A stretch of 64,000 bases of DNA from Moniliophthora roreri (GCA_001466705.2 LATX02000057.1:603427-667426); one strand, 5' to 3'. Counted from the stretch's first letter, positions 13,607-26,299 are shown. Notes: generated by a model from the letters alone, not told the origin. Made by a program: numbers and translations.

Positions 13607-14810
13607 ATGCCCAAGCTCTACCTGAAGGAGGTCATCTTCGGCGGCCAAACGTTTTGCTGCTGTCTACCTGTGCGGCTGGGAGTGATATGCATGTCATTTT
13701 TGGGCATACTCTTTGGTGGGGTGCTGTCGATCGTGTTGTGGTTTGAGGTCGCTCGTGAGCCTGCTGTTCTAATACAACCATCTTTTTCTAACATATCAAC
13801 TTCTCTATAGACACACCCAACATGGAGAGTAGTGATAAGGCTGCATTTGTGATCGCTGGCTTGGTGCAAACGGTTTTACTCGTGGCGTCTATGTTAGGGT
13901 GTGTTCTGTGACTCAACTGAAGGCCTACGACAGCAATTCTAAAGTCTTGCAACAGATTTATCGGTGCAATTGTTCGCAAGCAAGTCTTCGTCCAAATATA
14001 CGCCTACATCATCTACGTTCACTTTGTGATCAACGTTGCCGTTGCTGGTTACCTGCTATACGTTGTCACCCATTTCTCTTCGACTGCAATAGAAAAGGCC
14101 TGTCAAGGCACTGTCCAGGATGCTGGTGCGCAAGAACAATGTTCCGACTTTCTGAGGACAGGCCGCGGTATCTTCATTGCGATTGCAGCTATCGTCCTCA
14201 TCACGGAGTTATGTGAGTGGCTTTTCTGCCTTTTTAACATCCTTGAGCACTCAACGGCAGCTATGCCATAGATGGTGCACTCATTGTGGCTCGCTATGTG
14301 CGCCAGATTAAGGGCGAAAAGCGAACAGCTCGACACTCACGCTTGCAGGTCATGCAAGAGAATGAATTTCGCATGAGGAACCGTCATTCCAAAGGATTGT
14401 CTTCAGCATCGGGAACCTCGCCTGCGGACTTTTCGCGTGATTTTGATCCTTACGATGACGTTGACAACCATCACGGTCCCTCTTCAAGTCGGGGGAACTT
14501 GGGAGGTGGCGCTACAAGAGATTCCCATCAGTACGAAAGAGTCCCTGACGTGGAAGACGGTTATGGTGGCGGTTCCTGGACGCATGAGCGAATATCGGAG
14601 GAAGAGAAGGCTCGTATGAAACAACTTGATGAGGAAGCAGCATCACGCTATGAAGGGCCGCTTCGAAACCCTTTCGAGGACGAAGACGCGGGGAAAGACG
14701 CGAATATATCTACCCACACATTGTCTTCCCCAGGGAATATTGATGGACTTCCCAAGTATGCTCTCACAGACCCTGGCGCACAGACAGGTCATCCTACCAA
14801 CTCCTCTTGA
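13607..14810 (+). CDS. Four-transmembrane (MARVEL-like) protein of unknown function
   Basis: Exons 13607-13754, 13811-13898, 13956-14212 and 14272-14810 give 343 aa. Four hydrophobic helices are evident: VICMSFLGILFGGVLSIVLW, FVIAGLVQTVLLVASMLG(F), YAYIIYVHFVINVAVAGYLL and IFIAIAAIVLITELYGALIV, with a short Cys-containing loop before helix 4, a MARVEL or tetraspan-like layout. The loop Cys pair (ACQG...QCSD) may form a disulfide. The C-terminal 170 residues are hydrophilic and acidic (DFDPYDD, HERISEEEKARMKQLDEEA) and probably cytosolic and disordered. The last acceptor was chosen as ccatag at 14271 because it restores the TELYGALIVARYV junction. I know similar uncharacterised proteins in basidiomycetes but no defined function. 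Confidence 0.7.
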
Positions 14811-15364
14811 ATTTCTTGTCAGCACATGTTTGTAGATATCTAATGGACCTTTTGCTATCTTGTTGCTATCTGTCAATGTTTCGGGTACGGTCGGTTACCA
14901 TAAGTGTATCAACTCGTTTTTTACGTCCTTTGACAGTGACTGTCATCTGCGGAATCCCTTTTACTCCAAAATATGTATAATGCCAGTACGTGTGATTCTA
15001 AAAACTACTACGTGTAGCCCTATTTTGAGATTTATCGCCGCGCTAAAGTTCCTCTTTGCCTTCTTATTGACCTGTCTCTGAGATTGTTTCCGCTCAAATC
15101 TCACAGTTACGACAGCAACAGGACTCTGCCGAGGATATCTCGTGGCAAAGAGGTAATTAAATTTAGACATATGGGCTAATAGAAGTTTAGCGCCTGGAAC
15201 CCTGCAAGCCGGCAATCGACATCTCGTGGAAATTCAAAATTGGAATATGTTGGGAATATGTCCCAATTTCTTGTCCACCTTCTTCTCCGATAAACGACCA
15301 CTGCATTCCGACTCACCGCAGACCAACCTGTCGCTCTCTGTGAGAGACGAGGCAGGCTCGCCCG
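14811..15364. other. Intergenic, nothing recognised
   Basis: This 554-bp stretch lies between the four-TM gene and the DUF6533 gene on the same strand. It should hold the 3' UTR of the former and the promoter of the latter. No ORF here shows family similarity or a coherent exon structure. Confidence 0.4.
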
Positions 15365-16938
15365 ATGCAAGTGACGAGGTTGGTAAGGGACCTCAACGCT
15401 GCTGCAGGTGCGCAACTAGTCATTTTCATAAATTCCGACTGACATCTTGCAGGCGCTGCTCTGGTTTTTCTTGTCTGGTAGTGGACCGCCCCAACTCGCT
15501 TTAGACACTCCTCGCTCAAACACTTTTCCTTTTATGCATGCAGGGACATCTTGATAACTCTGGACGAAGAGATAGAATACATCTGGTCGTGAGTTTTACG
15601 TATCTTTGCATGTATTCTAGCCAGAAAATATTGATTTGTTTGAAATGTAGAAAGCCCTGGACTTCATGGATCAAGTGGTCGTTTCTTTTTGCAAGATATT
15701 TTTCCCTGTTCACACAGATGTGCGTCAATCGATCTTGTTTCCTTTCTTTCACCTCGAAGGAAGCTAATTTATGCGTTTGGCTCTAGCTGCAATAGGACGA
15801 TTGAGTGGATGGTTATTTACTCGGTGTCTTTGTATGGCCCGTCAATACGAATATGGTTTGGAACGCAAGTAATGTTGGCATTTTTGATAATGACAGGGGC
15901 TGAAGTGGTGATGATGGCGCGGGGTACGTTCAAGTGGAATTACGTCGTTTCCCTACTAAGTTTTCAAAACAGTCTATGCTTTGTACAACAAAAGTAGATG
16001 GATAGCTTATGGCTTTGTAACTCTGCTGGTCCTCGAGTGCACAGCAGTCATCACTGGGATTGTCATGATGTTCCCCACCGCGGAAACCTTTGGAGAAGAA
16101 GATATCATAAAACATAGTGTGTTCAATCTGAAGCCTGCCGACCTCACGCACTAATGATAGCGTTATGCCCAGCGTCGAGATCTCTGGCATACTTCTGGCG
16201 CGTTCTTTATTTCCATGTCAGCAGTGCCACATGCTGAATCTTGCCCAGCACTTCTACCATGATCTCCCAAATCATCATCCTTGCGTTATCAGTAACACGG
16301 TATGTTCGAGGAAGATGGAACGGGGTGCGGATTGTACAGCTCATGCTTCGCGATGGAACAATTGCTTTCTGCGCATTAATTGGTCCGCCCGTAGCCCTCT
16401 CCACTTCCGGAAATGTACTTATCAAGTTACTGCAGCCGCAACAACTTGTCTACTCATTTACGTCGTTCTAGACCTGCCATACGCTGGTACATGCTACGCG
16501 TCAGTGTCTAGTATGACCCAGGTTCGATCTACTGATTCAAGCAAGGTGTTTATAGTTGGTTAATCTCGTTCATTTCCTCATGTGTATGACTTTGCCCTTT
16601 CTGACCCTACCCGAGGAAGCTAACTTGCATTATTTGCACAGCAATGTCGTCTTATCCTCAACATGCTTAAGCTTCCGGCTCTAGAAACCGGCTGGACGAC
16701 CTCCGGCACCGATCCCGAACTCACGACTGTATTGACTGCGCATGACCGTTATTATGAAGCGACACAGTACGTTGTCCAGCGGCCCCTTATTTCTCATGTC
16801 CTCGGCCGAGCTGATCCTTCCCAGGCAAAGACAATTGACAGTTTTCTCACAAACATGATTTCTACCCAGACTGACGTTATACCAACCAATGGAGAGGAAC
16901 TTTCAGAGGCCGCAGCACAATGTATTTTTACAGCATAG
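15365..16938 (+). CDS. DUF6533 multi-pass membrane protein
   Basis: The DUF6533 family is expanded in mushroom genomes and has about seven TM helices; its function is unknown. Ten exons fit: 15365-15407, 15453-15477, 15544-15588, 15651-15719, 15787-15923, 15973-16116, 16161-16223, 16293-16382, 16436-16521 and 16642-16938 (332 aa). The diagnostic start is present: AALVFLVWDILITLDEEIEY followed by IWSKPWTSWIKWSFLFARY. Further family features are RVYALYNKSRW after a TM helix, a later LMLRDGTIAFCALI, and a final helix ending in QQCRLILNML before a polar C-tail. One exon is only 25 nt long. Splice sites around 16217-16435 (donors gtgcca, gtccgc) are the least certain. The gene seems intact rather than degenerate, since all phases agree. 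Confidence 0.72.
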
Positions 16939-16961
16939 CATGCATAGTATTATTTACTATT

Positions 16962-17174
16962 CTACACACTACCTGTAGTTTCGACATACATTCGAATAGT
17001 CTGAATCCACTTGAGACGTGTACCACTGGGTTCTACAAGATCTGCATTGTCGCTTTCAAAGGTAGCACTAGCATTGACACCGCTGCTTAACTCGTGAGTC
17101 AGAGGGGTGGGTACCGTGGTGCATGCCTGACGTTTGGGTAGAAGACCGAGGATCAACAGAGGGACGAATTTGAG
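16962..17174 (-). CDS. Possible small secreted protein
   Basis: An intronless ORF of about 70 codons starts with MLKFVPLLILGLLPKRQACT, which looks like a signal peptide, followed by a Thr/Ser-rich mature part. An in-frame ATG at 17210 would add a charged N-terminus that weakens the signal peptide, so I prefer the inner ATG. It ends 24 bp from the convergent DUF6533 stop. No homologue is recognised and the ORF is short enough to be chance. Confidence 0.28.
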   Translation of the reverse strand, partial: LKFVPLLILGLLPKRQACTTVPTPLTHELSSGVNASATFESDNADLVEPSGTRLKWIQTIRMYVETTGSV

Positions 17175-17665
17175 CATTAGTGAGTGGATACGATCGATGC
17201 GTGAGTACAAAATGCTTGGTCTATAGTAAAGAATATAATAGCCGTGTGAGCCTACAACACTAATAGAGTCATAGTCTTGTACTGCAATACCTGGACTCGG
17301 TACGTTATGTTTTCCGTGGTACTACATGAAAAATGTCAACAGGGAAGGACCAGGGAGAAGGGCTGTTTTTAGGGTAATATCAACACCATATGCTACAAGT
17401 TTGCAGAGGTTCTATATGTCTCTGTAATTAAGTGATACAAGCTTGAAGGTGAGGACCTCATTCTTCACCCGTCTGGATCTGATTCCGTCAAGCCATCATG
17501 CCGTCGTTTATAACATCAAAACCAAACACCAGTAAAAAGGAAAGTCTTCAAGGGTCAACGTTCAGCCGACAAGCCCTCAATTAAGGATGAATCGGCAGTA
17601 ACGGCACCTGAAAGGCTTTTAACTTGAGAATTCACTGTAACTTGGTGCAAGAGTTGGCTCACCTC
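17175..17665. other. Intergenic, nothing recognised
   Basis: About 490 bp upstream of the small ORF and downstream of SDHAF4. I see no coding sequence with family similarity and no RNA gene. Confidence 0.35.
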
Positions 17666-18043
17666 CTAAAAATCCGACACCCTTCCTTTAAAACTCCAGT
17701 CTCCTTCCTCACCCCATTTACCGACAGGTTCTTGCTTTGGTCCACCCTGTTCGCCAGTTATCGGGTTGATGTCACCCTCAAAGGCTGGCTTCAACGGTTT
17801 ACGAGCATCAGGATGGATTGATAAATCTGCTTCGTAAGCTTGAGCTGTGCCTAGTGGTGATTTGGCGAGTGGAGTTTGGACTGCGCGTTGGAGCTCTTCG
17901 AATTCGAGTTGCTGTTCTCTTGGAAGAGGAGGAGGGGAGGGACGATTCCAGCCCGCAGGATAAGAACTATATGATATGCGAAGGGGATTCAGAAATCTCC
18001 GGGGCTGAAGAGAAAGTCTGGACAACATGATGGTCAAGGACAT
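17666..18043 (-). CDS. SDH8: Succinate dehydrogenase assembly factor 4 (SDHAF4/Sdh8)
   Basis: SDHAF4 binds flavinated SdhA in the mitochondrial matrix and helps it join SdhB during complex II assembly. The single-exon ORF (125 aa) has an Arg/Ser-rich amphipathic presequence (LSRLSLQPRRFLNPLRISY), a variable linker and the highly conserved C-terminal DUF1674 block GDINPITGEQGGPKQEPVGK followed by WGEEGDWSFKGRVSDF, which ends at the stop as in orthologues. An inner ATG (MLSRLS) is an equally good start. It is divergent from the Zn2Cys6 gene, with 388 bp between. Identification rests on the near-invariant C-terminus and is strong. Confidence 0.93.
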   Translation of the reverse strand: MSLTIMLSRLSLQPRRFLNPLRISYSSYPAGWNRPSPPPLPREQQLEFEELQRAVQTPLAKSPLGTAQAYEADLSIHPDARKPLKPAFEGDINPITGEQGGPKQEPVGKWGEEGDWSFKGRVSDF

Positions 18044-18431
18044 GCACGTGAGGGAACATGTCGCCCGGCGGGAACGTACTCAGGAACCTCAGGCGGAGCG
18101 TGACGCAATCAAACGAAGAAGATTTCAGTCACATTCCGCGCCGATCATCGTTGGAAAAAGACAGTGGTTGAGGTTTGGCTCGAGGAATACCGTATAACAT
18201 TGCACATGCATACATACATACTGTAACTTTGCAGTCTTTTGAGGGAATTTGTTCCCAATTGTCGGACACCCAATTTCAATTTTCCGGGCTGTCGATCAAA
18301 ACTCGCATGTGACAGGAAACAGGATTATTACTAGTCTTCTCCTTCAAGTTTCACCTCATCCCTCTTGTCCGACCACTTCAGTGGATTACCTTCACATTTG
18401 CAACTTATTACGACTTTCCTCTCTTTCATCA
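18044..18431. promoter_or_regulatory. Divergent promoter region, SDHAF4 / Zn2Cys6 factor
   Basis: This 388-bp gap serves two divergent genes. It contains a short catacatacata run near 18206-18220. No defined operator was identified. Confidence 0.4.
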
Positions 18432-21400
18432 ATGCAAGCAGGCCCACGTTCTTACTATCCAGATTCTAATTCGTCGGCCGATCTGTTCACTCGCAATGCC
18501 TCCCCTTCCTCAACGTCTCAATTGAAGGGGTACACCTCCGATCACTATAGCAGAGGTTCTGCTCAGAAGAAGCGCAAAATTGATAGGGCTTGCGATGCGT
18601 GTCGGAGAAGAAAGACCAAATGCGATGGTCCAAAAATGCCTGACAATGTCTGCTCCAATTGTGCTCAGAGTCGGAAGCCTTGCACATACGTGTACGTGCT
18701 TCCAGATTGTGTTGCTGCTCAGAGTTATTAACACTCCCTCTTCACCTTTCAGTGAGGCTTCTAAACCCAGAGGACCACCCAAAGCGTGAGTCGTGTTGAT
18801 TTCTCTGCGTGGATGCGAGTTGACATGCATGGGTCATTTAGATATATAACAGCTCTCGAAGACCGGCTGGAATCATTGGAAGGGCTGCTGAAGCGAGTGA
18901 GTCGCGTCGTCCTTTGGATTGTCAATGATATACTAAGACGAGACTGGCGTCAGCTTCGTCCTGATCATGACTTTACAAGCGAACTTGGTCCCCCAATTAT
19001 TCGAGACTCCTGGAAGACAGATGAAACGGCAACAAGGGAACCTTCAGCTCCTGGTACATCCGTTATTTCTACCCCGAGGACATCGGCTGTACACCGGAGT
19101 GCTGCCGCATCTTCCTCCCGCCTTCCGTCTGCGATTCAAGTCGCTAAATCCTCATCGCATTTGAATCTTCGTAAGCGTTCTGGAAGTCACGCAACAGGCT
19201 CATTGGCGACTGCTAATGATTCACATGATTCCGACTATGAATCTGAGACAAGCTCCAAGCTTTATTCGTCAGAGTCAGATGGTTTAGTCGACACGTATAC
19301 CGCTGGAATGCATCGATTGACACTTCGAGGTCCCGATGCACCAGCCGAAGAGGATAACAATCACACACGTTTCCATGGGAAAAGTAGCTCAATGAATCTA
19401 GTTGATGCTACCCGGAAACTCAAACAGCAACATATACTTCAAACAATCGACAACGACGACCCCTCCCATCATCCTTCCCAACCAGATTCCGCATTAGTCA
19501 GCTCTTCTGCTACACGACGCCCAGAATATTGGCGCTTCCCAAAGGTGCGTAGTTGATGCTGTATTGTATGGCAATTTTTATTCATAGACCGCTGATCAAT
19601 GAATTACTAGTGGGAGTTTGTTTGGGAAGGGCTTGACGTAGACTCTCCGGAGGTTTTGTCAGGTGTCCTTGCTAAATTTCCACTGCCTGAGCTCGCAGCT
19701 AGTTTGTTCGAACTATATTTTCTGCACATCAACTCTCTATTCCCGCTCTTGCACAGGCCCACATTCGAACGACAGTGGAAAGACCGGCTACATGAACGGA
19801 ATATCTGGTTTGCTTGTTTATCGATGTGCATCTTTTCTGTGGCCAGTCGCTGGAGCCGGGATACCCGAGTTCTTCCAAATAGTGAGCAAGACCGGGACGA
19901 ATCTGAAGTCGACTGGAGTCTTGCGGGCTGGGATTTTTTTAATGTTGGCTTGCGTCAGTGTATCTGTTTACGATTTTAATTGACGTCGCTCAACAATTAT
20001 TTATAGAAGTACACCGGATACGTCGCAGTCTATTTCATCCAGCGACCCTATTTGAAATACAGACATTGATTGTTTGTCCGCCTAATTTTTCTGATGTTAC
20101 AGCTCTGACATATGCCATTATAGCTCTTGGCGATGTTTTTGCGAGGAACTACTAGCCAGGGGTCCGCTTGGACTCTCCTTACCATTGGTCTCCGGAAAGC
20201 CCAGGACGCCGGGGCACATCGTAGAACCGTTTACAACCGACGACCCACTGTGGAGGAAGAATTATGGAAGCGAGCATTTTGGCATCTCGTAGGATTCGAT
20301 AGGGTGACGAGTGCCCAGCTGGGACGAGCTTGTGCCATCGGTGAAGAAGAGTATGTATATATGGTTGTCTTTGATTACTCCCCATTCACAGAGTGTCCAA
20401 CTCTCAGCTTTGACTTAGAGCTTCCACTAGACGTAGAGGACGAATTTTGGTGAGCATCACAATCTCTGGCGTCATGTACCAGTCCTCCTGATTCCAACCT
20501 TCCAGGGAAAATGATGATCCCCAGTTGGCTTTCCAACAACCTCCTGGAAAGCCCTCAAAAGTTACTGCATTCATCTTGTGGCTGTCGTTGACACAGATAA
20601 TGGCATTTGCATTACGGACTATTGTAAGTCGAAGCTCACTGCTATGATTCAAGTGCTAGTGATGAAACGTCATAATTTAGTATGCCGTTCGACCATCAAG
20701 GGTATTCATTGTAGAGCTCAAGCTACCATCCTCAGAAGAACTAGTCAAACAGCTGGATCGTGCATTGACGGAGTGGGTAGATTCGGTACCAGATTATTGT
20801 GAGTACTGACGAATGTGATCGATAGGAAGCTGATGTTGACTGTATACAGTGAAGTGGTCAAAAGATATTGCCGATGATGTATTTTCCAATCAGGCGGCAT
20901 CGCTATACACAAGTTATCATCTTACCCAGGTTATTGTTCACCGTCCTTTCATTCGACCTCTTCGGCCCTCGACTCTGGATCGTGAAGTCGCTACCTCCTC
21001 ATCAGCTTTAGCTATTTGTTGCAGTGCTGCCCGCTCTTGTGTGCGGATTATCGAGCGACAAATGGAGCGTGGTTACTCAAACATTCTCGACTTGATACAC
21101 GTTGCAAATGTTGTCGCAGCTATCCTCATCATCGAGGTTTGGCATTTAAGGAATAAGGAGCGATTGTACAAGGTCACTTCAATGGAGGATGACATCAAGC
21201 CAAAGTATGTCCAGACCATTGCGGAGCTGATGGAGGACCTTAGAGTGTTGATGAGGGCATTGGAATGGGTAAAGCCTCGATATGCAAATGTATCTGCAAT
21301 CTTGTAAGTTCCTCACTTATACGTTCAAGAGTTACTGATCAAAGTCTTTTAGGCATTTGCTGGAGAAGGCTTTGCCAGATGCGTCTGAGGAGCCGCCAGA

Positions 21401-22278
21401 TCCCCCAAAGCCTTCTCTGCCGCAGGCCGTGTATACTCTAGACAGTTCACCTGAAATGGCGGAAATGGATGTTCCTTTCATTCGGCAAGGTCGGTGTGCA
21501 ACTTCAAACCCTCCTTCGCAACCACCTTTAGCACCAAACCATGCCTCGCAACCGACATGGGTTCCACCATTGTCCTCGGAATACCCGTTTGTGTCGTTGG
21601 ATACTCGACCACCCCAAAGTCGATCATATCCCCATTCATTGGACCGAATGGGTTATCATGAAATAACAGACAGTTACGGTGCCATGCCAGACCACATCCT
21701 GACCCGCACTGAACCACCTACCATCAAGAGACTCCGAACTTCACGTTCTGAAAATTTCTGGCCGTCACAGACAGCTGTCGACGAGACATCCCGTTCTATT
21801 GATCCGTATGGTTACCCTTCGTCGAATGGACACGAACGAGCCATTCCGTACCTGGGCCCTATCAGTCGTCGTACTTCGTTTCACTCGGCCGCCACAAATG
21901 CAGAAACAGGATTCAATAGATATCAGCAACCCGATTACGGTGATTTGACTTTACGGAGTGAGGAGTTGTTCAGAGATGAGGAACGGGTCTATCATCCTGT
22001 TTCAGATACGAGGACTGCACCCAGTTCCGCCCCTTCATACCCGTCATATGAGGAAAAAGATCCCAGGTAAGTCACACTGCTCTCGCTTGTAAAATTCGTA
22101 CCTTACTGACCTGTGAAGGCTTGGGTGGCCCAACAGTACCTACTATTATCGTGATTCGGTCTCATCTTACACCGGATACCCATCGCAAGAGCAAAGCTTA
22201 CATCACGCCATTCCGCCTCCCTTTTCAGAAACTAGAATGAGCTCATCGTCGGGAACCTCTGGACAGTACCTTCCGTGA
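18432..22278 (+). CDS. Zn2Cys6 fungal transcription factor with PF04082-type domain
   Basis: A multi-exon regulator. Exon 1 encodes a Zn2Cys6 cluster with spacing CX2CX6CX9CX2CX6C (ACDACRRRKTKCDGP...CSNCAQ...C), preceded by a basic KKRKIDR stretch. A linker and short coiled coil (YITALEDRLESLEGLLKR) follow, then a Ser-rich region. The middle-homology (fungal_trans) domain begins near FPLPELAASLFELYFLHIN and carries RRSLFHPATLFEIQTL, FLRGTTSQGSAWTLLTIGLR and KRAFWHLVGFDR. The layout is close to basidiomycete XlnR-like proteins. The C-terminus is Pro/Ser/Tyr-rich and ends in SGQYLP. The first exon joins are 18690 region (gtacgt) and the two short exons near 18752-18786 and 18841-18896. There are about eleven exons; borders between 20380 and 20860 are approximate. 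Target genes cannot be inferred from the sequence. Confidence 0.85.
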
Positions 22279-22547
22279 TCAGGATCTCGATTGGATTCTC
22301 AAACTTTCAGTGTTATTCTGCATGTATATTTCGGTCATTGAAGCTGTACTACCTCACAATCAGACCCGTTTTCTATTGTAGCTGTAGCATACGTTTAAAT
22401 TTTCGTTACTATTGTTGGAGAATGTATCTTCAGGCTATAGACTTCTAGATGCATAATGGTTCATAGTGATGGCCCGAAACAATCTGTTGATCCCGGTCAC
22501 CTCCACTGATCTCGCTTCTCAACAAGACACCCATCCACCCTGCCTCT

Positions 22548-25006
22548 ATGAGTACACACACAACGATAGACTCCCAAACGGCGAATGAATTACGGTTTGC
22601 TATTCAAGAATGTTCTAAGCGTGCTCTAACTCATTCTACAAAGTGGTGGGTGACATTCTTTCAATCCTGAGGATGCTTCGCGCTAGACGCGTTCATAGGC
22701 TCTCTGAACTTCTTCTTGCGTTGCCAGTATCGAAGAGAAAGACTACACCTCTACAATTCGATTCCACATTTTCAACCTCAACCCCAGCAAGGAACCCCCA
22801 CAGAACCAAGAGCGCATCTCTCATAGAACCCACTTCCCCCGTCGCGACTCAAGCGTCGACTCAGATGCAAAGTCAAACTCAAGATGCGCATCCACATCGA
22901 CATATTCATGCTCCAATACTAAACGTTTACACGGGAGAATCGTCGAAAAACCAGGAGAGTCAGGAAGCCGACCAGCTCGCCACTGCGGCGCGGTACATGC
23001 AGAACAAGGATTACCTCCGTGTCGCCGGGCCCCTAAAGCCATGCAAGAGTCCACCTGCTTTCTTTATGAATGCCTATTCACGTTTCTTGGTGCGCAATCC
23101 CGTCCCTTTGAATGCGTATGATTGATATTGATAATTTCTCAATGCAGGCACATGAACATAATTCAGGCCAAGATTGGCACAAGTTTGATCGTATGTCTCG
23201 CCGCTACCGACAAAACGAGTCCTCATCTTGCTTTAGAAGCCCGCCGCCCACGTATTCCTCCTGAATTTCGGAATGTGATGGAACTGGTACTACGGGGAAG
23301 GTCCGCGGACCCGTTCTTGGTGTATCTGTAAGGCCTTCAAGCCTAGTACCCTGACATACTGATCAGACTCCATACTCGGTAGAAAGGCTCTTTTCTGCGC
23401 CTGTCTTTTTCGCCGTGAAGAGGCCATCGAAAACGCCCTGCTTTCAATTGCGGGCTTCCCTTGGTGCTGGGATGCGTGGTGTTTGCTTTCAAGCTGTATA
23501 GCTGACGGAGAAGAAGTACGTGCACTTCATTGCCCTGGTGTCTGCCAAGTGCTGATCTTGATCTAGCTTTCCTCATTACTACTCCTCTTGCCTCTACCAC
23601 CGGCTCATCCCCTAGTACAAATATTCCAAATCAAGACCTTGAATGACCTGCACATACCAGGGGAGAATGAAGTAAGCCTATGTGATTATCTTTTGGGACC
23701 AGATGCGTTTCCGGGCAGTCTCTGGCTCATGAGCCAGCGTGCTTGCGTCTTCTTCCATATGCACGGTGTGTTACGTTTCATGTCATTTTTGGCACCCATG
23801 CTGAATATGATACCAGAATTCAGTCAGGCTGAACGCCAATTCGAAAGGATTCTAGCCGTGGACCCACAAAGAATCGAGAACATCGACATATTTTCCAACA
23901 TCCTGTATGTGACCGATAATCGACTGAGGCTGACCAAACTTGCACACGAATTTGTACCCTTGGGTAAAGATCGACCAGAGGTGTGCTGCCTACTTGGTTC
24001 GTGAATTTCTCATTCAGGATCTAGCCCTAATGTTAAAGAACTCATCAAGGAAATTATTACTCTCTGCGCGGTGAACATGCAAAAGCTGTCAAATATTTCC
24101 GTCGGGCGGTAGACCTGGATCCTTCATTCCTTTCTGCGTGGACACTTCTTGGTCATGAATATGTAGAAATGAAGAACTCGCACGCGGCTATTCAAGCATA
24201 CCGTCGCTCAGTAGGTACGCATGACTTTTCCTTATTACTTATATGCTCTCCGGCTGATCGTTATTTTCAGACTCTTACCGTAAAGATTATCGAGCATGGT
24301 ATGGGCTAGGTCAAGCGTATGAACTAGTGAATATGCACCAATATGCGTTACACTACTACCAATTCTCTGCCGCTCTACGGTACGCGTTGCTCACGGAAGC
24401 ACGGTTCGTCTATACTCATGTCCTCTTTAGACCCTATGATGGCAGGCTCTGGCAGGGATTAGGGCAATGTTTCGAAGAGATTGGTCGGTGAGTTCAAAGT
24501 TTGTTGTGCGGTTTTTCGCCCTTATCAACCTTACAGTCTGCGAGAGGCTATCGAATGCTACAAACGATCGTTAATATCCGCCAATGCTCAGGAGATTCAT
24601 ACGAATTTGCTTTTAGCTAATGCTTACTGGGATCTTGAAGAACGCGAAGAGTCGATCGCGTATCATCGCCGAGTTGTCGATATATGTCAGTCTGCCGGTG
24701 AGTTGAGGAAAGACTATGCAATGCTAGTACTAAAGTGCTTTTACCGTTGAACAAGGCCGTCCGGTGCACGAATACGCCAAATCCGCCCTCAAGATTGCAG
24801 AATTCCAGCTGAAGATTGTAGACGGTGACCTCTGGCTGGCTCATGAATACGCGGAGCTTGTGTCGAGGAGTAATTCGGAAGATGTTACGCGCGCAGGCGA
24901 ATTACTGAAGTCGATTACTGCTGCAGTCGACGGAAGGGCGACCGCCGATTCTCAAACCCAACCCACGTCCGAAAACAACATCACCAAAGACATTGAGATT
25001 GAGTAA
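22548..25006 (+). CDS. CDC23: Anaphase-promoting complex subunit 8 (Cdc23), TPR protein
   Basis: APC8/Cdc23 is a TPR scaffold subunit of the anaphase-promoting complex that ubiquitinates cyclin B and securin. The N-terminal exons (22548-22645, 22699-23089, 23148 onward) encode the family start [20 protein letters not shown] joined to [12 protein letters not shown], then [15 protein letters not shown]. The C-terminal half has consecutive TPRs: [74 protein letters not shown] and [20 protein letters not shown]. Introns are short (46-60 nt), for example gtatgt...tttag inside the first third. The acidic C-tail ends ITKDIEIE. The TPR pattern and N-terminus together distinguish it from APC6 and APC3. 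Confidence 0.88.
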
Positions 25007-25290
25007 GTAACGACCCATGCCGAATTTGAGGAATACATTTGCTGACGGTTAAAAGCTCAAGCTAGTCCCTGAGTATGACGATATGAGCTTTTATCCTATG
25101 TATCACTGTATTACTACATATATTGCCAGTTACATTTTGTCCTACTAACAGGCTCTCGTAGATAGAAGCTATGATAGTGTGTCGCAATGCTATGTTTCGC
25201 GCTGGCAAAAATTTTCACACGATTCACGCTTTTGCTCAGCTACCCATGCACTTGTGGGCTAGTACGCTCCTTCACCTGTAATCTTTTTGA

Positions 25291-26231
25291 ATGGGCGTGT
25301 TATTGAAACTCTTTGCATCTGCATCCATCCTTTTCGTGTTTGCCTGTGTACGGATATACATCATTCTGCCTGGGTCAAAACCCAAGAGAAGTATTACCGG
25401 AAGAACGCACCCAACCGCTAAGTTGGCCGTTTTCTTGGGTTCTGGCAAGTCGTTCCTTCAATTTAGAGCTATTGCGCATGCTGAACCAGAGTTATCTGTC
25501 TAGGTGGCCACACAAGTGAAGCGATTAGTTTGCTGTCGGCCCTAGATTTTGAACGGTACACTCCAAGGATCTATGTCGTCAGCGAAGGTGACTCCCTCAG
25601 TGTCCAGAAAGCTCAAGCTCTTGAGTCAAAGAAGATACCCCTCAGAAACCCATATGATGTCAGTTCTACCTCGCTCCCCTCTTTGAATTAGGTCGAGAAA
25701 AGATTCTAAAAAATAACGACAGAAGCCACAGTTCAAAATCTTGACAGTTCCGCGCGCACGCAAAGTCCATCAACCACTATTCACTACCCCATTGACTGCA
25801 TCTTTTTCACTGCTGAAGTGTATCTATTATGTTACTGTGGTGCCCTTGACGTCAGCTCCCAACGACTATTTCTCTGACGTCCTGATCGTCAATGGCCCTG
25901 GGACCTGTTTTGTCCTGTGCTTGGCAGTTTTCCTAAACAAAGTGAGCCGTAGGAGGGTGTCTTACTTTTGAATGCATAGTTGACTGTGAGTTGGAATGAT
26001 AGTTCCTCGGGCTTCAAGCTCCCAGGGTCATTTACGTCGAATCCTTTGCTCGAGTGAAATCATTGTCCTTGTCTGGCAAACTTCTGCAATACATAGTAGA
26101 CAGGTGCGCTCCCCCATTCCCAGAATAAGCTGTTGAACATCACTCACTCGGCAATATTCAGGTTCATTGTACAATGGCCCACATTGCTGATAGATCGGAA
26201 ACGGGGAGAGTGTCATGGGTGGTTAGTTTGA
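25291..26231 (+). CDS. ALG14: ALG14, UDP-GlcNAc transferase membrane subunit
   Basis: Alg14 anchors Alg13 to the ER membrane; the pair adds the second GlcNAc to dolichol-PP-GlcNAc in N-glycan synthesis. Exons 25291-25444, 25504-25658, 25732-25941, 26003-26103 and 26162-26231 give 229 aa. There is an N-terminal TM helix (LLKLFASASILFVFACVRIY), a glycosyltransferase-fold block FLGSGGHTSEAISLLSAL, ERYTPRIYVVSEGDSLS, VLIVNGPGTC and the C-terminal PRVIYVESFARVKSLSLSG with FIVQWP. Intron 1 (25445-25503) starts with gcaagt, a GC donor: only this border gives the conserved GSGGHTSEA junction. The stop lies 68 bp from the convergent transporter gene. Confidence 0.92.
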
Positions 26232-26299
26232 TCATTACCGCGATTTATTACGGGAAACTATCGTAGAAATGTATTATTCCTCGTCGATAAAGGGGCTCG

